This document shows, one piece after another, positions 45,581 to 54,976 of a stretch of DNA of 64,000 bases (its first letter is position 1; each line of letters starts with the position of its first letter). The DNA comes from Legionella taurinensis. Its GTDB lineage: Bacteria; Pseudomonadota; Gammaproteobacteria; Legionellales; Legionellaceae. The stretch is from NCBI RefSeq assembly GCF_900452865.1, contig NZ_UGOZ01000001.1, positions 1,798,001-1,862,000 of the forward strand, in the 5' to 3' direction. A program made the position numbers and the translations under genes. The notes beneath the pieces are model-generated. The model did no database searches. It was not told the DNA's origin and worked only from the letters and a program-made list of their open reading frames with translations.

Positions 45581-47785
45581 TTACATCCGAAGCACGTCTT
45601 CCACGGTTTTATGACAGCGCGCAATGGTTGTGTTTTTAATGGTCTCTAACCCCTTCCTGTCAAGGGTGTCCTGCGTCAGAAGGCTGTCACAATACTGGAA
45701 GGCCGCCTCGCTGGTACAACGTGTATCCACATTATCGCACATCATGGCGGCAATCAGGTCTAATACCGCCTGTTCAATCAGGGTGGGCCTGACTTTATGG
45801 GTCTTAACACGCACGGTCAATGCATCGACATGGACAGTAAACAACTCGGGGAATAGCTGCATGGCGACAAGACCCATCGCATACATGTCCCTGCAATAAT
45901 GGTCCCCTTTGAATCGCGGATCAGCATAAGCCGGGGTAAATGCAAAGGATTTTCTGGAGGCCTGGCGGTGGGAGCCTCCGAAATCAATCAATTTCATCGA
46001 CAAGGCATGGAAGTCAAGGATCACATTCTGATCCTTGATGTCGCCATGCACCCGCGCATGGGCATGCAGCGTATTGAGTTGCGACAAGGCGTCGCGAAGG
46101 CAGGCCAGGCGTTTTTGCATGGGCGCTTTCTTAAGTTCATCCGCGCTGTAACGATGCAAGGCTTTACCTTGTTGCCAATCAGCCACAATAAAGGTACTGC
46201 CCTGGCGGGTATAATAAAAAGCCTGCCTGCCCAGCAAACGATGGTGCTTAATTTCGCGAACGGCTTCCTTTTGCGCACTCTGCTCGTCTTTTTCGTATAA
46301 TTTTTTAATGCTGTAAACCGGTTCTGGCGCATGCAGTGACGGATACCCTTTTTTGACTTTCCCAAACCCCCCGCTTTCACAGTGTTTATCGTGCCCGGTG
46401 AAAAACAAAGGGCCGTCAGTCACAGTGATTTGCGACCGGGCAGCACCCGATGCTTTACGGCTTTTTTTATCAGCCACTGCGTCGTTGACAGGCGGTAATT
46501 TTTGACTTACCCGTTGCAGGGCTTCTGTGAAAGAGGACTCATTGAGGAGTTTATAATCGACAAGACGGAGGACTTGATGGCGAAGTCGCAGGGTATTTGC
46601 CGGGGACAGGGCAAAAAGGGTCGTCAGTTGCGATGCGTTAATGCTAAAGGCCACTTCATCCAATTGCCTGAATAAATCAAGCAACGCGCGTTTAGGACCC
46701 GGCGCCGGACCTTTAGGCAGCAATTGCAGGCAGGACTCAAGCGATTGTTGAGTTAATAGCCCAGCCCTTTGCAAATAACCAATGCTTCCACCCAGATCAT
46801 AGCAATCGATGGTATTACTCACAATCCGGTTCAACACTGCGCCATTGTCTTTCAACAGGGAGGCCGCAGCCAGAATATCAAGGATTTGCTTCAATGAAAA
46901 AACGTCATTTTTCAACACGTAATGCCAGATCGGCGTGGTGAGCAAACCGTCTTCGCCAAGCCGCTTCAGCACTGATTTTCTTACAAAAAAGAATTTGAAA
47001 TCCTTGCCTAGAAGGTGGATGAGTATGTCTTTCGTTAAATTCACTTTTGCTGGGTTAATCACCGGAAGAATCTCTACCAGGTATTTTAGCGACGCGCTTG
47101 AGGCGATGGCATCAAGTAATTCCTGAGTCATCGTCAGGTTGAAACGAGGCAATAAGTCAAGCAACTCATCCACCTGATACAGCGATTCACAGGCGGTTAA
47201 CGACGCATAAGCGGCTTCATTCAAACCATCCATCCGGTCTAAGGCGTTTAATGTCCTGATAAGGCAATGCGCCTCATGCCCCTTGCTCTCGAGCAAAAGC
47301 AGGGCCGCTGGAGTCAATCCATCCCTCTCCTTAAAAAACCTCAAGCATTGCCCCATCTTCTTGACAAACGGGGATTGCCTGGCGGCCATGGTCAGAATGA
47401 TGGGCAAGGTGTCCTTGTCAGGTGAAACCTCGCACAGAAAATCCACCAGGTGCTGCCTGCCTGTAGGGGAAAGATGGTAAATCTCGGTAAAATGAGCTTC
47501 GGTCATCACGTCTGCGTCATGGAGTACGCTATAAATCCAAAACAGAAAATGATTATCCAGTCCAGCCTTGAGTTGCTCCATGGGTTGCAAATCGCGGTTG
47601 TCGCCAGTGAGTTTGGGGATGGCTTTTAACAAATCCAAAACATCCTTCGCCGTTAATTGGTACTCGTCGTCATAATCGGCGAACTGTGTCAGATAGTTCC
47701 GCAGCTGCTCCATACGGCGGTATCTGCGCAAGTGAATTTTTTTATCGTAGTGATGGACTATCTGCCGAATCTCATAAAGCGTCAT
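45581..47785 (-). CDS. Ser/Thr-kinase-like protein with long helical N-terminus; effector candidate
   Basis: 734 residues. Residues 1-440 look like helical repeats rich in Leu. The kinase domain lies at about 465-690: ESGGFGKVKKG (glycine loop, about 472), YSIKKLYEK (catalytic Lys), EAVREIKHH (helix C Glu), VHGDIKDQNVILDF (catalytic loop, about 578), LIDFGGSHR (DFG, about 600) and YADPRF in place of APE. All key residues are present, so it should be active. No signal peptide or membrane segment. It resembles Legionella eukaryotic-like kinases but I cannot assign a specific one. It converges with the ankyrin gene, 5 bp apart. Confidence 0.8.
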   Translation of the reverse strand: MTLYEIRQIVHHYDKKIHLRRYRRMEQLRNYLTQFADYDDEYQLTAKDVLDLLKAIPKLTGDNRDLQPMEQLKAGLDNHFLFWIYSVLHDADVMTEAHFTEIYHLSPTGRQHLVDFLCEVSPDKDTLPIILTMAARQSPFVKKMGQCLRFFKERDGLTPAALLLLESKGHEAHCLIRTLNALDRMDGLNEAAYASLTACESLYQVDELLDLLPRFNLTMTQELLDAIASSASLKYLVEILPVINPAKVNLTKDILIHLLGKDFKFFFVRKSVLKRLGEDGLLTTPIWHYVLKNDVFSLKQILDILAAASLLKDNGAVLNRIVSNTIDCYDLGGSIGYLQRAGLLTQQSLESCLQLLPKGPAPGPKRALLDLFRQLDEVAFSINASQLTTLFALSPANTLRLRHQVLRLVDYKLLNESSFTEALQRVSQKLPPVNDAVADKKSRKASGAARSQITVTDGPLFFTGHDKHCESGGFGKVKKGYPSLHAPEPVYSIKKLYEKDEQSAQKEAVREIKHHRLLGRQAFYYTRQGSTFIVADWQQGKALHRYSADELKKAPMQKRLACLRDALSQLNTLHAHARVHGDIKDQNVILDFHALSMKLIDFGGSHRQASRKSFAFTPAYADPRFKGDHYCRDMYAMGLVAMQLFPELFTVHVDALTVRVKTHKVRPTLIEQAVLDLIAAMMCDNVDTRCTSEAAFQYCDSLLTQDTLDRKGLETIKNTTIARCHKTVEDVLRM

Positions 47786-47937
47786 GGGGCATTCCTATGT
47801 CAACCTGGAACTGATCCTGAATCCCGATCGGTAATGATTTACCTTCAACCAGGTCCACACTTTAAAAGAAAAAAACCAACAATACAATTATTCGCGCAGA
47901 ATGAGCCAACCAAAATCAAACCGATTAAATAATCCCC

Positions 47938-48702
47938 TTATCCCTGAATCCCCATGTCGCGATCGGAGATGCTGTATCCCCCGTCGATGGGTATGGCTGT
48001 GCCTGTTATAAAATCCGATCCGCTCGAGGATAAAAACACCGCCAACGGTCCAATGTCCGGAATCTGTCCCCAACGCCCCAGAGGCGTGCGTTTCTTAATT
48101 TCTTCCCCGCGTTCAGATTGGGGTAAAGAGCCATTAATTGCCGTTTCAAACCAGCCGGGTAAAATGGCATTGACCTGGATATTCCAGGGTCCCAATTCCG
48201 CCGCCAAAGCCCTGGTTAAGCCAAGGATGGCTGTTTTGGTGGTCGTGTACCCGATGGAATGAGGATGCCCGAACAGAGAATACATGGAGCCTAGATTGAT
48301 GATTTTTCCTCGCCTTTTCAGCTTCATTAGACGTGCCGCCTGTTGCGAACACAAAAACACCGAGGTTAAATTATTGCTTAGGAAACGGTCCCAGGCCTCA
48401 CGCGACAATGCCGTGATCTGCTGATCCTCGTAGATGCCTGCATTATTAATCAGGATATCGAGGCCTGAAAATTCATCGACCAGTTGTTTAAACCCTTCAC
48501 GAATGGCCTGTTCGGAATTCAGATCCACTTTGGCAGACATGAACCCTTCCTGATGCGCCTTCTCAAGCTTGGCCTCATCCCGTCCCCAGATCACCACATT
48601 GGCCCCCGTCTCTTTCAACGCGCGCGCCATGCCCAATCCCAAACCGCCATTGCCGCCGGTGATTAAGGCCAATTTATGCTGTAACTGCTTTTCGTTGTTC
48701 AT
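47938..48702 (-). CDS. Short-chain dehydrogenase/reductase
   Basis: 254 residues of classical SDR type. Seen: LALITGGNGGLGLGMARAL (cofactor loop), DILINNAGIYED, the Ser in INLGSMYSLFG, the YTTTK active site, NAILPGWFET and ITGTAIPIDGGYS. It oxidises or reduces an alcohol/ketone with NAD(P). It starts 29 bp inside the end of the aminotransferase gene, so both proteins are probably made together. Confidence 0.9.
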   Translation of the reverse strand: MNNEKQLQHKLALITGGNGGLGLGMARALKETGANVVIWGRDEAKLEKAHQEGFMSAKVDLNSEQAIREGFKQLVDEFSGLDILINNAGIYEDQQITALSREAWDRFLSNNLTSVFLCSQQAARLMKLKRRGKIINLGSMYSLFGHPHSIGYTTTKTAILGLTRALAAELGPWNIQVNAILPGWFETAINGSLPQSERGEEIKKRTPLGRWGQIPDIGPLAVFLSSSGSDFITGTAIPIDGGYSISDRDMGIQG

Positions 48703-49948
48703 AATGATGGTGAACCTTCCTTAGAGCCGTGCAGAAATCGTCAATGTCTTCGTCAATTAAGGTGGGCGACAGGGCGATATCAATGTAGGAACTGATGTGC
48801 TCAGCGCTGGCCGCATGCCGGCTTTTAATGGTTTCGCGGCAGGACGTGTCAAACAGATAAGCCCAATCCCAAAACCGCCTGACATTGACTTTTCTACAAT
48901 CACCCAGGGCTTTGGCATCAATTCCTTCCGCGCAAAGCGCCTCGGCAAACCAGCAGCAATCATCAATTGTGCCCTTCATTTTAAGCAGCAGATTATCACC
49001 AATGGGCATGACCGTCTCATCCCATCCGGCCCGCGGCTTAACGTAGGCCAAATCCTGAATGCGTTCAAGAATATGGCAATAATTTTTCGATAACCGGTCA
49101 AGCCGGGCGGTTAATTTTTTTAACTGGCTAAGCCCTAATGCGCCGCGCAACTCATCAAGTCGAAAATTAAAGACGGGCAATCGCGTAAAATCAATGGCCG
49201 CCTCATTGGCACAGTGTTTTTCATACAGGCATTCATAAGCCCCGGACATAATGACACAGTTTAAATAAAGGGCTTTATCATTGGTTAAGATAAACCCGCC
49301 TTCCCCGGTGTTGAGTGATTTGTCCGATTGCGTACTGAACGCGCCGGCCAAACCGTATGTGCCTAAAAATTTATCGCGCAATTTACATCCGAGACTGGGC
49401 ACCGCGTCCTCAATGATCGGTACCCCGTAGCGATCGGCCATGGCCTTAATGGCAGGCAAAGGGGCTGGAAATCCCCGCATGTGCACGACAATCAAGGCTT
49501 TTAATTGCGGCAGTTTTTTCTCAAGATCCGCCAAATCCATGTGCAGATTGGCATCGACTTCGATTAACAGGGGTTTTAATTTGGCCTGAATGATGGCGCT
49601 GGGCGTTGCGGTAAAGGAATAAGCCGGGCAACCCACAAGGGCATTGTCAGGTAATTGAAGTGCCATCAAAGGCAGCGACAAGGCGGCTGTTCCTGAACTC
49701 ACGGCCAGCGCATAGTCCGTATTGAAATACTGCTTTAACTCGCTTTCAAACTGCCCGACTTTTGTGTCATTAAGGCAGCGATTGTCATATCGGAACAAGC
49801 GTTTGCTCTGCATCACGTCGATTAAGGATTGGGCATCCTCCTCATCGAGAACAACGTGCCCCTTGTCGTAGGTAGGCCACGGTTTTCGCCGGACAGGTTC
49901 ACCGCCATCCATAGCCAATTGATCCATCTCAATCGCATTGCTTTGCAT
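48674..49948 (-). CDS. DegT/DnrJ/EryC1/StrS-type aminotransferase
   Basis: 424 residues. Family marks: MAVSSGTAALSLPLMAL-like segment (ALAVSSGTAALSLPLMAL), VHMRGFPAPLPAIKAMAD, IEDAVPSLGCKL and the PLP-lysine region FSTQSDKSLNTGEGGFI. N-terminal GGEPVRRKPWPTYDKG is also typical of StrS members acting on keto sugars or inososes. It transfers an amino group to a keto-sugar or cyclitol. Together with the SDR it could oxidise and then aminate a hydroxyl. Confidence 0.9.
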   Translation of the reverse strand: MQSNAIEMDQLAMDGGEPVRRKPWPTYDKGHVVLDEEDAQSLIDVMQSKRLFRYDNRCLNDTKVGQFESELKQYFNTDYALAVSSGTAALSLPLMALQLPDNALVGCPAYSFTATPSAIIQAKLKPLLIEVDANLHMDLADLEKKLPQLKALIVVHMRGFPAPLPAIKAMADRYGVPIIEDAVPSLGCKLRDKFLGTYGLAGAFSTQSDKSLNTGEGGFILTNDKALYLNCVIMSGAYECLYEKHCANEAAIDFTRLPVFNFRLDELRGALGLSQLKKLTARLDRLSKNYCHILERIQDLAYVKPRAGWDETVMPIGDNLLLKMKGTIDDCCWFAEALCAEGIDAKALGDCRKVNVRRFWDWAYLFDTSCRETIKSRHAASAEHISSYIDIALSPTLIDEDIDDFCTALRKVHHHYEQRKAVTA

Positions 49949-49964
49949 AAAAAACTCCTGAGTG

Positions 49965-50576
49965 CTAGGAATTTGACTTGTCTTTCTCTTGCCGTAACCG
50001 AAATTTTGCCAATCCCCGGTAACCGCCCAGCAGGCGGACGACGACTAACACAACAAACCCTTTGAGAATCTGCATTCTGGATCCTTTCCGAATCCAGAAA
50101 TCGCACACGCCCCCTTTAGTCGCCACGAATAACTGGTCATAAAAAATAACCTCAGGAAGCGGGTAGGCGAAGTAATTATTGACGTTTTTCCCATGGGTAC
50201 CGAAAATCAACGGCGCCGATCGAAGCTTGAGCATGTCAATCATCATTCTTAAAAAGAAATAAATGACCCAACTGGAATGGCGTGAAGCCGGTTCTATCCA
50301 CAGGCAGCTGATTTCATGGGGAGGTGTTTTGTCAAAATGATGGGTTTGGCAGAGCGTTTGCAACTGCTCAGCATTTAAAGGGAGAAAGGTTCGGTAAATG
50401 GCTCGAGAGTTAATGCAAAAACCAGCCAGCATTTTTTCTTCAGATTCTCGATAGAAAATACGAACTTTGGCCTGTTTAAAATAATCCAAACCAACCTGAT
50501 TTTTTGCCAGGTCCACGTAATTTTTCTGAAATAATTCAAGTAAATTATCCGTTGTGATAATTTTGGTCTTTATCAT
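49965..50576 (-). CDS. Unrecognised protein, possibly acyltransferase-like
   Basis: 203 residues, soluble except for a hydrophobic stretch near the C-terminus (about residues 172-184, ILKGFVVLVVVRL). The central part (MLAGFCINSRAIYRTFLP, ISCLWIEPASRHSSWVIYFFLRMMID, FGTHGKNVNNYF) has the strand-helix order of a GNAT fold but no clear R-x-x-G-x-G. It lies 16 bp upstream of the aminotransferase gene in the same direction. An amine-acylating role in that set is speculative. Confidence 0.5.
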   Translation of the reverse strand: MIKTKIITTDNLLELFQKNYVDLAKNQVGLDYFKQAKVRIFYRESEEKMLAGFCINSRAIYRTFLPLNAEQLQTLCQTHHFDKTPPHEISCLWIEPASRHSSWVIYFFLRMMIDMLKLRSAPLIFGTHGKNVNNYFAYPLPEVIFYDQLFVATKGGVCDFWIRKGSRMQILKGFVVLVVVRLLGGYRGLAKFRLRQEKDKSNS

Positions 50577-50662
50577 ATTGAAATAAACTTACCCAAACCG
50601 CAATACTATTAACTATAGTGTATATTTTTTAAATTTGTTTCTTTCGGCCTTTTATTACCTCG

Positions 50663-51910
50663 TTATTTAAAGGGTTTGATTTGTGAGGTCGATTCCTTCT
50701 GATCGGCTTCTTTCAATCCTTTTAACTTCGATTTAAGCTCGTTTAAGTAGTTTTTATCATGAAAAATCGCATGGGTAGCCAGGGATTCCTTCACTTTATT
50801 GCCGTACTCGCCATTAAAATCAACATGATACAATTCCCTGAAAAAATCCCTGGCTTTTTTAAGGTTATCCCCTTGCTTCGCCAGAGTATTCTCCATGATG
50901 TTTTTTCGTGTCGCGCCAATGGATCGAAGCTGGACATTGAGCAGTTTTTCTGTATCGAACTGATACGTCTTTTTAAGATCGGGATAGTGACCTTTTTTCA
51001 ATAAATCACGCAATAATCCCATGGTTTGCGTTTCATCGCTGTTATAAAACTTAAGGGGGGTATGGTGCTGGCAGGCGGCATTGCATAGCGCCACAAAATG
51101 GGTTGCCTGTTCAACCCCTTCCCGCACAGGACCGCTTATTTTCTTAGCCGTCATTTTGGCCAGAAGATCCTGCTGCAACTGTTCAAAATCGTGTTCAAGG
51201 CCTGTTTTTTTCGGTAAAGACTTCGTGGATTGATCGGCATGGATGTGCCTGAATTTTTGATATTCTTCCTGTTTTTCATAGTGGATTTTGCGTTGATTTT
51301 CAGGAAATTCATCCTGAAGCAATTGGGGCGTGACGTTCAGGCTGTTTCTTCGCCCCAGAAGGTCCACATCACGAACCAGAAGGTAACTTCGCCCCTCTAG
51401 GGAGTCAGTCACCTCAACGACATTCCCCGGCACCCGATAGTCGGTAATGAAATAGCCGCTCTGTTCAAACTGTTCAAATAATTTCTTTTGTGGCCCCTCG
51501 TCAATGAGATTATAGCCTTCATCAAATGACACAGGGCTACCCCCTATGTAAGGCATGTCCATAATGTCTTTTGAATTCTCAAAAGGCCTGGCCGTTGCCA
51601 GATCGGAAAATCCGCCGTCATAAATGCTGTTGTACATGCCGTTGAACGTGTCTATTTTACGTGCAACACCCCCGTAAGCATTGGACTGCTCAGGGTGTAC
51701 TTTTTTAAGCACCCGGTATTCCCCTTGATCGTTCTGATAGAGGTACACTGCTTCGGCAAACCCCCCGCCCTGTTTTTTGCCGCCGTCTTCCATTAAGGGA
51801 ACCGCCTTGATGGGCTTACCCTGAATAGTGATGGTTTGTGCATTGGCCAATTGATTGAGTAATGCGGAATCGGGGGTTTGAATCGCCTTGATGAGTGCTT
51901 TCCTGACCAT
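50663..51910 (-). CDS. Atypical kinase-like protein; effector candidate
   Basis: 415 residues from the ATG at 51910, preceded by GAGG; the frame is open 42 codons further up but without a start site. Residues about 46-72 look like a kinase N-lobe: QGGGFAEAVYLY then YRVLKKV. At about 154-166, ITDYRVPGNVV fits a catalytic loop (D-x-R-x-x-G-N), and at about 176-184, YLLVRDVDLL fits a DFG-like metal site. The C-terminal half is helical. The tail KEADQKESTSQIKPFK is E-block-like. It could be a kinase or pseudokinase; the match is by eye only. Confidence 0.55.
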   Translation of the reverse strand: MVRKALIKAIQTPDSALLNQLANAQTITIQGKPIKAVPLMEDGGKKQGGGFAEAVYLYQNDQGEYRVLKKVHPEQSNAYGGVARKIDTFNGMYNSIYDGGFSDLATARPFENSKDIMDMPYIGGSPVSFDEGYNLIDEGPQKKLFEQFEQSGYFITDYRVPGNVVEVTDSLEGRSYLLVRDVDLLGRRNSLNVTPQLLQDEFPENQRKIHYEKQEEYQKFRHIHADQSTKSLPKKTGLEHDFEQLQQDLLAKMTAKKISGPVREGVEQATHFVALCNAACQHHTPLKFYNSDETQTMGLLRDLLKKGHYPDLKKTYQFDTEKLLNVQLRSIGATRKNIMENTLAKQGDNLKKARDFFRELYHVDFNGEYGNKVKESLATHAIFHDKNYLNELKSKLKGLKEADQKESTSQIKPFK

Positions 51911-52081
51911 GATGACCTCGCGGTGCTGTCCTTTGTTATATTTTAAAACAATTTGGATTTTATTGTTTCTGTCACGCGCGAACTTTAAACTCTCTTTACA
52001 CTTGTTTTTTTTGACCAATACATTGACGCTCAGCATTTAAATTTGAATAATAACAACACCTGTCTTGCCAAGGACGTGCAG

Positions 52082-52483
52082 ATGCCCCAGCTTAAATTGT
52101 TTTTTACCGCCCTCATTACCTTTATTCTTCTGGACATGGTCTGGCTTGGTTTTATCGCTAAACCACTGTATTTCCACCATTACCGCGAATGGCTGCGCCT
52201 GACCGATGGGCAATTGCAACCCGTTTGGTGGGCAGCCCTTATTGTCTACCTGCTCTTAGCTGCCGGTGTGGTGTTTTTTGTCGTGCCTCTGTCCGCTAAT
52301 CAACTCCTTCATGCCGCGGGTTTTGGGGCCTTGCTGGGCTTAATAACCTATGGCGTTTATGATCTGACCTGCATTGCCATTCTTAAAGACTGGCCGGTAG
52401 GGATGTCGCTGATTGACTGGCTATGGGGCATCGTTTTGTGCACAGCCAGCGGACTGGTTACTGTGTTTGTCCATGCGAAATGA
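52082..52483 (+). CDS. DUF2177-family membrane protein
   Basis: 133 residues from the ATG at 52082, with AAGGACG upstream. Four membrane segments. The family pattern is seen in DMVWLGFIAKPLYF and YGVYDLTCIAILKDWP. Its function is unknown; it is often found next to DUF1295 and cyclopropane-fatty-acid genes. The stop overlaps the next start (ATGA). Confidence 0.85.
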   Translation: MPQLKLFFTALITFILLDMVWLGFIAKPLYFHHYREWLRLTDGQLQPVWWAALIVYLLLAAGVVFFVVPLSANQLLHAAGFGALLGLITYGVYDLTCIAILKDWPVGMSLIDWLWGIVLCTASGLVTVFVHAK

Positions 52484-53286
52484 CCGGTGCAATCATGTTG
52501 TTCGGACTGGTGACTTTCATTGTTTTTCTGCACATGACTTTAGTCTGGTTGTGGTACCGCGCTACCAATAATCCCTCGGTTGTTGATGTAGGCTGGGCTT
52601 TAGGACTGACCATCAGCGGACTTGTCTTTTTAAATGCCACTCCGCTGTCGCCGCGAACCCTGTTCTTAAGCGTGCTGCTTTGCCTCTGGGGTTTACGGTT
52701 GGGTCTTTTCCTCTGGCTGACCCGCATCCGCAAAGGCATCGTCGATAAACGCTACCTGACACTCAGTCAGGATTGGAAAATTGCCAAACCGCTGGGGTTT
52801 TTTCTGAATTTTCAACTTCAGGGATTCTTTATTCTGCTGCTGTCATTACCCTGGCTTTTCGTAGCCCTTTCGCCGCAAACGAAGCCAGGTTGGCTGGATT
52901 ATGCGGCGGCATTACTCGCCGTTGTGAGTTTGGGCGCTGAAACCCTGGCTGATTATCAACTGCAGGTTTTTAAAAAAAACCACCCCGGAAAAGTGTGCAA
53001 TCAGGGCTTATGGTCTTATTCAAGGCACCCTAATTATTTTTTCGAATGGCTTATCTGGCTTTCTTTTTCGCTGTTTTCCTTCTCTCATGCTTTCGGCTGG
53101 CTGGGTCTCATTTCACCCTTAACCCTGTATGTGCTCATGACCCGCATTACCGGCCCCATGACCGAGGAAGGCTCACGCCAGGCACGGGGACAGGCTTATC
53201 TGGATTACCAGAAAAATACACCGTTCTTCTTTCCATCCTGGCTTAATCCCTACTGGTTGCTGCAAAAGCACAAAGCGAGGCGCTGA
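52480..53286 (+). CDS. DUF1295-family membrane protein (steroid 5-alpha-reductase-like)
   Basis: 268 residues, about six membrane segments. The C-terminal motif GLWSYSRHPNYFFEWLIWLSF and EEGSRQARGQAYLDYQKNTP is the NADPH-site region shared with sterol 5-alpha reductases and isoprenylcysteine methyltransferases. It probably reduces or modifies a lipid. Translationally coupled to the DUF2177 gene. Confidence 0.87.
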   Translation: MTGAIMLFGLVTFIVFLHMTLVWLWYRATNNPSVVDVGWALGLTISGLVFLNATPLSPRTLFLSVLLCLWGLRLGLFLWLTRIRKGIVDKRYLTLSQDWKIAKPLGFFLNFQLQGFFILLLSLPWLFVALSPQTKPGWLDYAAALLAVVSLGAETLADYQLQVFKKNHPGKVCNQGLWSYSRHPNYFFEWLIWLSFSLFSFSHAFGWLGLISPLTLYVLMTRITGPMTEEGSRQARGQAYLDYQKNTPFFFPSWLNPYWLLQKHKARR

Positions 53287-53310
53287 TCGCTAACCGGAGC
53301 CTAAGCCGTT

Positions 53311-54675
53311 CTAAGACTCGATCTGACTTTGAGCAAACTCAAACAAGCTGCTTTCGGGAAAATGCCTGCAAAACAGGATGTACAATCCTTTTGCGGCCTC
53401 CGCCCCCCCGGATTGGCGAATAAGATCACACATTCGCAAGTAATTTTTCTGCATCAGCAGCTGAGCCTCCCCCTGCCGTTGCTTTGCCGCACTGAAATAA
53501 CACCAGGCTGCGTCCTGATAATGATTTTGCAGGCTCAACTGAGCGCCCAGTTTATCCAAATCATGATCGTTCAAGCCGAGTTTACTCTTATCTTTGCTAA
53601 AGAAACGGAACAGTTTGACTGCCTCTGTTCCCCGATCCTCGGCCAGGCACTGTTGCAAAGCGAGTTTGGCCTGTTGAATGGCTTCCTCAGGATAACCTGC
53701 CTGAGAATACAGGTAGCTTAATGCCAGCCCTTGATCCGTTGTCGCCTCTTCGCTTTTAATCTGTCGAATGTGCGCCTCAGCTTCCTCCTTGGTCATCTGA
53801 GGGATTGTCCTGATTAAGTCTTCATAAACAGAACGCGCGTTGACAGGCTTTTCTGATTTGTGAGGTCCCTTTGAAGGGGAAGAGGCTTCTACCCAGGCTA
53901 TTTCGTCTTTTGCTACCAAAGCCCCGCTGAGCCTTCCAACAAGAATAGGCCCCAGTATGAACGGTAGATAGGAAAGCGCCGCGTTGAAATAAAATCCCGC
54001 GCGAATGGAAACGGAAGAAACCAGAATTTGCAAAGCCACGATGACGACAAAAAAGGTCAGCAGAAACAGCACAATGCCCCCAATCGTCTGCGAGCAGTAA
54101 CAGGCGAGATCGGCACGACGCTCATGAAATAGCCACTGCCAGGGCTCCCTGCTGAACACTTCACGCAGAGATTCAGTATAAACTGCAAGGGCTGCGGCCA
54201 GCAAAGGACCAAAAAAACTCAACATCACCAGCAAGGCGTAGCCGATACCCACCCAGCCAAAACCAATGCCTAATTTCAGGAAGAAAAACAATCGCAAGGC
54301 ATTATCCGAATGCGTTAAGTAAAGACCCAGGGCAAGAGCCGGTAAAAACCAGCAAAGGTTATATAAGAGAGCACGACCCGTGTAGGAAAGCAGTTCAGCA
54401 GCGGAGTAAGCCTCACTGAAAAAACCGGCATGAATATCGCCTCGACTGGCGGCTAAGGCAAATCGCCCTGTCATCCATAGCGAGATAAGCACCGTCACAA
54501 GCCATTGCATCACGTCCAGGTAACGTTTATCGATTTGATTGTGTAGAAGATAGATAACCAATGCCAGTACAGACCAGACAAGAATGATTGGCAGGGCGCT
54601 CAAAAAAGTCGATCCGCTCAGGTACTTTCGAATAATTTCCCCTGCCAGTCCATTGTACAGTTCAGAGTGTTCCAT
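53311..54675 (-). CDS. Membrane protein with C-terminal TPR-like domain, unrecognised
   Basis: 454 residues. The first 255 residues have about six membrane segments; a linker (KGPHKSEKPVNAR) leads to a soluble helical region at about 285-450 whose A-LSYLYSQAGYPEEAIQQAKLAL and YQDAAWCYFSAAKQ units look like TPR repeats. Such a layout suggests a scaffold at the inner membrane. No family is recognised. Confidence 0.6.
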   Translation of the reverse strand: MEHSELYNGLAGEIIRKYLSGSTFLSALPIILVWSVLALVIYLLHNQIDKRYLDVMQWLVTVLISLWMTGRFALAASRGDIHAGFFSEAYSAAELLSYTGRALLYNLCWFLPALALGLYLTHSDNALRLFFFLKLGIGFGWVGIGYALLVMLSFFGPLLAAALAVYTESLREVFSREPWQWLFHERRADLACYCSQTIGGIVLFLLTFFVVIVALQILVSSVSIRAGFYFNAALSYLPFILGPILVGRLSGALVAKDEIAWVEASSPSKGPHKSEKPVNARSVYEDLIRTIPQMTKEEAEAHIRQIKSEEATTDQGLALSYLYSQAGYPEEAIQQAKLALQQCLAEDRGTEAVKLFRFFSKDKSKLGLNDHDLDKLGAQLSLQNHYQDAAWCYFSAAKQRQGEAQLLMQKNYLRMCDLIRQSGGAEAAKGLYILFCRHFPESSLFEFAQSQIES

Positions 54676-54976
54676 ATTCTTTCTTCCGTTAGGAATTAAT
54701 CATCCTCCTTTCACTGTAGCATAAACGCTTTATTAAAACCCATTGAGTGGAAATGGCTCTCCGTCTGTGCGGGAGATAACGGAGGAGCAACAAATGACAC
54801 GGGAACACTTAAAGCCTGTCTTTCCTGTAAGGCGGGAAACCCTGGTTTTGATGGAATCTGGCCAATAAAGTATTAAAAATAGATACTATTGGTATTAATA
54901 ATATGAAACAAAAGCAATAAAGTAGAATTTTTTATTAATTCACCCTACCTTGTATCCAGAAAACAACTTGGAGACA
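54676..54976. other. AT-rich 301-bp intergenic stretch
   Basis: No gene is seen between the divergent membrane-TPR and secreted-protein genes. It must contain both promoters. It has several TATTAA/TTAATA words (54873-54905) but no tandem TTAA pair at 11-bp spacing. Confidence 0.5.

Noticed and set aside
51911..52036. CpxR-like site (GTAAA-N5-GTAAA) upstream of the atypical kinase gene
   Set aside because: GTAAA is followed after five bases by TTTAA, two mismatches from the expected half-site.
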